Of a stretch of 64,000 nucleotides of DNA, positions 61,890 to 64,000 are shown in pieces. The position numbers and the translations under genes are program-made. Positions within the stretch are counted from its first letter, which is position 1, and every line of letters starts with the position of its first letter. Origin of the DNA: Dryocola boscaweniae. GTDB lineage: Bacteria > Pseudomonadota > Gammaproteobacteria > Enterobacterales > Enterobacteriaceae. Where the stretch lies: NCBI RefSeq assembly GCF_025215095.1, contig NZ_JALHAP010000082.1, positions 434,001 to 498,000 on the forward strand, read 5' to 3'. The notes beneath the pieces were generated by a model, which saw only the letters and a list, made by a program, of their open reading frames with translations, did no database searches and was not told the DNA's origin.

Positions 61890-62629
61890 GCAAATCCACA
61901 AACGCTTTTCCGCGTCTGGATAATCACAGCGTTCCGCTGATTTTACTGGGCGGCACCCTGTGTAATCACCGCCTGTGGCAGCCGGTGATTAACAAGATGA
62001 ATGTCAGCAGCGTAAGTAGCCTTATCGTCAGCGGCGCCGGTTCTGCTCCCGCGCTGGCAAAGCAGTTGCTCAGCGCCCTGCCGCCACGTTTTTGTCTGGC
62101 GGGATTCTCTCTCGGGGCAATCGTTGCGCTACAGATGCTGGCGAACGCACCGCATCGCATTGCCGGGCTGGCGTTACTTTCGGTTAACCCGCTTAGCGAC
62201 GCGCCTGCGAACGCCGCCGGTCGACGGGCAGCGGTGCAGGATGCTGCCCGCCAGGGCATGGGAAACTGGCTGAGTGCGACAATGTGGCCGCGCTATGTCG
62301 CCCCGGTAAATCTTGCTGACCCGGCGTTGCACGCCACCATCACCCAAATGGCCGATGAGTCCGGGAATGAAACTTTTGCCCTGCAAACGGAAATCGCTAT
62401 TACCCGCGCCGATAACCGCGCCGCGCTGAAAACTTTCACTGCGCCAACGCTCATCCTCAACGGCGGCTGCGACGACATCTGCACCCCGCAACATCATCTT
62501 GCCGCGGCCGAAGCGGCCCCGCACGCACGCTGGATAACCTTGCCGGACAGCGGCCATTTTCTGCCGTTAGAAGCGCCGAACAAGGTGGCAGACGCCCTGC
62601 GAAACTGGATAAAGGAGATACTTTTATGA
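61886..62629 (+). CDS. Alpha/beta hydrolase
   Basis: A 247-residue alpha/beta-hydrolase with nucleophile Ser75 in GFSLG, acid Asp196 or 197 (GGCDDICTP) and His224 (DSGHFLPLE). It resembles enol-lactonase and C-C hydrolase-type proteins, so an ester, lactone or C-C bond is the likely target. Start ATG 61886 overlaps the SDR stop (ATGA); the stop overlaps the aldolase start (ATGA). Confidence 0.82.
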   Translation: MSKSTNAFPRLDNHSVPLILLGGTLCNHRLWQPVINKMNVSSVSSLIVSGAGSAPALAKQLLSALPPRFCLAGFSLGAIVALQMLANAPHRIAGLALLSVNPLSDAPANAAGRRAAVQDAARQGMGNWLSATMWPRYVAPVNLADPALHATITQMADESGNETFALQTEIAITRADNRAALKTFTAPTLILNGGCDDICTPQHHLAAAEAAPHARWITLPDSGHFLPLEAPNKVADALRNWIKEILL

Positions 62630-63417
62630 GAAGCAACACGTTAAAGGCGGCCTTTCGCCGGCAGCAGCCGATTATCAACGGCTGGCTTGCCATCCCTTCC
62701 GGCTACAGCGCCGAAATCGCCGGGCATCAGGGCTATGATTCGGTTACCGTCGATATGCAGCACGGCATGATTGATTTCGCCAGCGCGCTGGCGATGCTTC
62801 AGGCCATCTCAGCTACGCCTGCCCTTCCGCTTGCGCGCGTTAATTCCAACGATCCCGCGCAGATTATGCGTTTGCTGGATGCCGGCGCGTGGGGGATCAT
62901 CTGCCCGATGGTTTCAACGCCGGAACAGGCGCAGCAATTCGTTGCGGCCTGCCGCTATCCGCCGCTGGGCAATCGTTCTTTCGGCCCGGCGCGAGCGCTG
63001 CTGTATGGCGGCAAAGATTATCCCCGCTATGCCAACGACGAAATCCTTACGCTTGCGATGATTGAAACCCGCGAAGGATTAAAAAATCTGGACGCGATTC
63101 TGGCGACCGACGGGCTGGACGGCGTATTTATCGGCCCCAACGATCTCTCACTAACCCTGACCGGCAGCGCCTGCGCGGAATCGCAGCATCCGGAGATGCT
63201 TGCCGCCATTGAGATGGTGCTGGCCCGCAGTCGCGAGCATAACAAACTCTCCGGCATTTTCTGCACCTCCGGCCAGGCCGCGGCAGACCGCCTGGCGCAG
63301 GGCTTTAATTTTGTAACCCCCGCAAACGACGTTATGCAACTTGGCCGCGCCGCCCGTGAAGCTATCGCTCTGGCGCGCGGTGAAACCCCGTCTGCCAGCG
63401 GCTCATCTGGCTATTAA
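62626..63417 (+). CDS. HpaI/HpcH-type class II aldolase
   Basis: 263 residues of the HpcH/HpaI aldolase family, which splits 4-hydroxy-2-ketoacids to pyruvate (or a relative) and an aldehyde with a divalent metal. Key residues: His46 (VDMQHG), Arg71 (ARVNSND), metal ligands Glu147 (IETREG) and Asp173 (IGPNDLS). It supplies the carbon-carbon cleavage step of the block. Overlaps the hydrolase by four bases and is followed by the cupin after 12 bases. Confidence 0.87.
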   Translation: MRSNTLKAAFRRQQPIINGWLAIPSGYSAEIAGHQGYDSVTVDMQHGMIDFASALAMLQAISATPALPLARVNSNDPAQIMRLLDAGAWGIICPMVSTPEQAQQFVAACRYPPLGNRSFGPARALLYGGKDYPRYANDEILTLAMIETREGLKNLDAILATDGLDGVFIGPNDLSLTLTGSACAESQHPEMLAAIEMVLARSREHNKLSGIFCTSGQAAADRLAQGFNFVTPANDVMQLGRAAREAIALARGETPSASGSSGY

Positions 63418-63429
63418 AGGAGGATTAAC

Positions 63430-64000
63430 ATGCAATATGTAACACTGACGCCCGAAGAGGCGCGCCGCCGTCTGGTGCTGCCGGAAGACCGGGTATCATG
63501 CAGCGTGGCGTTTATTGACTGTAAGCTGCCGGGCTCCCATCTCAAGCAAAACTACTCATTTATCGGCCCGGGCGTCACCCAGTCCGCCTCACAGGTGGTG
63601 AATATTCCCGAGGCGCATGGTTTTAACATTGGCGCAGCCGCCATGCCCAAAGGCGTGACCAACAATCAGCATCTGCATTTCACCTCCGAAGTTTTCCTCA
63701 TTCATGAAGGAAGCTGGCGTTTTCGCTGGGGGGCGAACGGTGAGCATGAAACCGAGCTCAGCGCACCGGCGATTCTGTCGATTCCGACGTGGATTTTCCG
63801 CGGTTTTACCAACGTCAGCCCGCAGGATACCAACGGTATGGTATTCACCGTGCTGGGCGGAGATAACACCGGCGGCATTATCTGGCATCCGTCAATTCTT
63901 GAAGCCGCACGTGAATACGGCCTGTACCTGAGCCGTGACAATATGCTCATCGATGTGGAAGCAGGCGATGCCGTGCCCGCAGAAAGCGAGCTGTTACAGC
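63430..64000 (+). CDS. Cupin-domain protein (runs off the window)
   Basis: The open frame from ATG 63430 (site AGGAGG) continues to the window end, 190 codons so far. The cupin motif HLHFTSEVFLIHEG gives two His and a Glu as metal ligands, and a second cupin half seems to begin near the end. It resembles sugar-acid-related or regulatory cupins without allowing a specific call. Tight coupling to the aldolase makes it a pathway member, perhaps an isomerase or dioxygenase. Confidence 0.8.
   Translation, partial: MQYVTLTPEEARRRLVLPEDRVSCSVAFIDCKLPGSHLKQNYSFIGPGVTQSASQVVNIPEAHGFNIGAAAMPKGVTNNQHLHFTSEVFLIHEGSWRFRWGANGEHETELSAPAILSIPTWIFRGFTNVSPQDTNGMVFTVLGGDNTGGIIWHPSILEAAREYGLYLSRDNMLIDVEAGDAVPAESELLQ

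Noticed and set aside
1..64000. CRISPR arrays, insertion sequences, prophage genes, tRNA or attachment sites
   Set aside because: No regularly spaced repeats, transposase or phage-like proteins, or tRNA-like cloverleaf were seen on reading both strands.

Overview
The window is chromosomal DNA from a member of the Enterobacteriaceae. The evidence is near-continuous gene order and protein similarity to Escherichia/Salmonella/Enterobacter core segments: psp, sapABCDF-fabI-yciW-rnb, rlhA, ydcF, trg, mgtS, rsp/ydf, ynfABCD-speG and the osmU transporter. Several genes absent from E. coli K-12 (rpfF, a class A beta-lactamase, a thiol-dioxygenase block, the 53-64 kb catabolic block) point to an Enterobacter/Cronobacter/Kosakonia/Cedecea-like relative. 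The genus cannot be fixed by reading alone. I see no tRNA, rRNA, insertion sequence, prophage or CRISPR.

Layout. 0-3 kb: phage-shock operon pspABCD (minus) with divergent activator pspF and a sigma-54 promoter. 3-9.3 kb: sapABCDF and fabI. 9.5-16.2 kb: yciW, rnb, then a PAS-GGDEF-EAL protein (E. coli Gmr/PdeR, RpfR type) convergent with a crotonase-fold gene that reads as RpfF, the synthase of cis-2-enoic fatty-acid (DSF/BDSF) signals. Together they look like a complete RpfF/RpfR quorum-sensing pair. 16.5-24 kb: rlhA, then a divergent sulfur block (four-rhodanese protein and Gln-type thiol dioxygenase on one side, SsuD-like monooxygenase and SsuA-like binding protein on the other), then ydcF. 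24-29 kb: a lipoprotein, a coiled-coil protein, trg with a C-terminal receptor pentapeptide and a flagellar promoter, and a CTX-M-like class A beta-lactamase.

29-36 kb: a YdeP-like molybdoenzyme, a membrane PQQ dehydrogenase, a decayed rhodanese fragment, and a compact PhoP-controlled locus holding the 31-residue protein MgtS and, convergent with it, a candidate MgrR small RNA. An RcnB-like protein and a tiny His-rich lipoprotein follow, with a hairpin-dense spacer. 36-46 kb: an enlarged rsp/ydf operon for hexuronate/aldonate use (rspA, MHS transporter, rspB, ydfJ, uxaC-like, GPH transporter, ydfI) without the rspR regulator found there in E. coli. 46-53 kb: ynfA, ynfB, speG, ynfC, ynfD, an orphan dmsD chaperone, and the four-gene OsmU osmoprotectant importer.

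53.4 kb to the end is the most novel part: a divergent LacI-controlled catabolic block containing two HisD-like dehydrogenases, two mutually homologous double-domain SnoaL/NTF2-fold proteins, an MFS transporter, an SDR, an alpha/beta hydrolase, an HpaI-type aldolase and a cupin that runs off the window. Active-site residues are intact, most genes are translationally coupled, and two near-identical LacI-type operators lie between the divergent arms. I do not recognise the pathway; it is my main candidate for an undescribed system.
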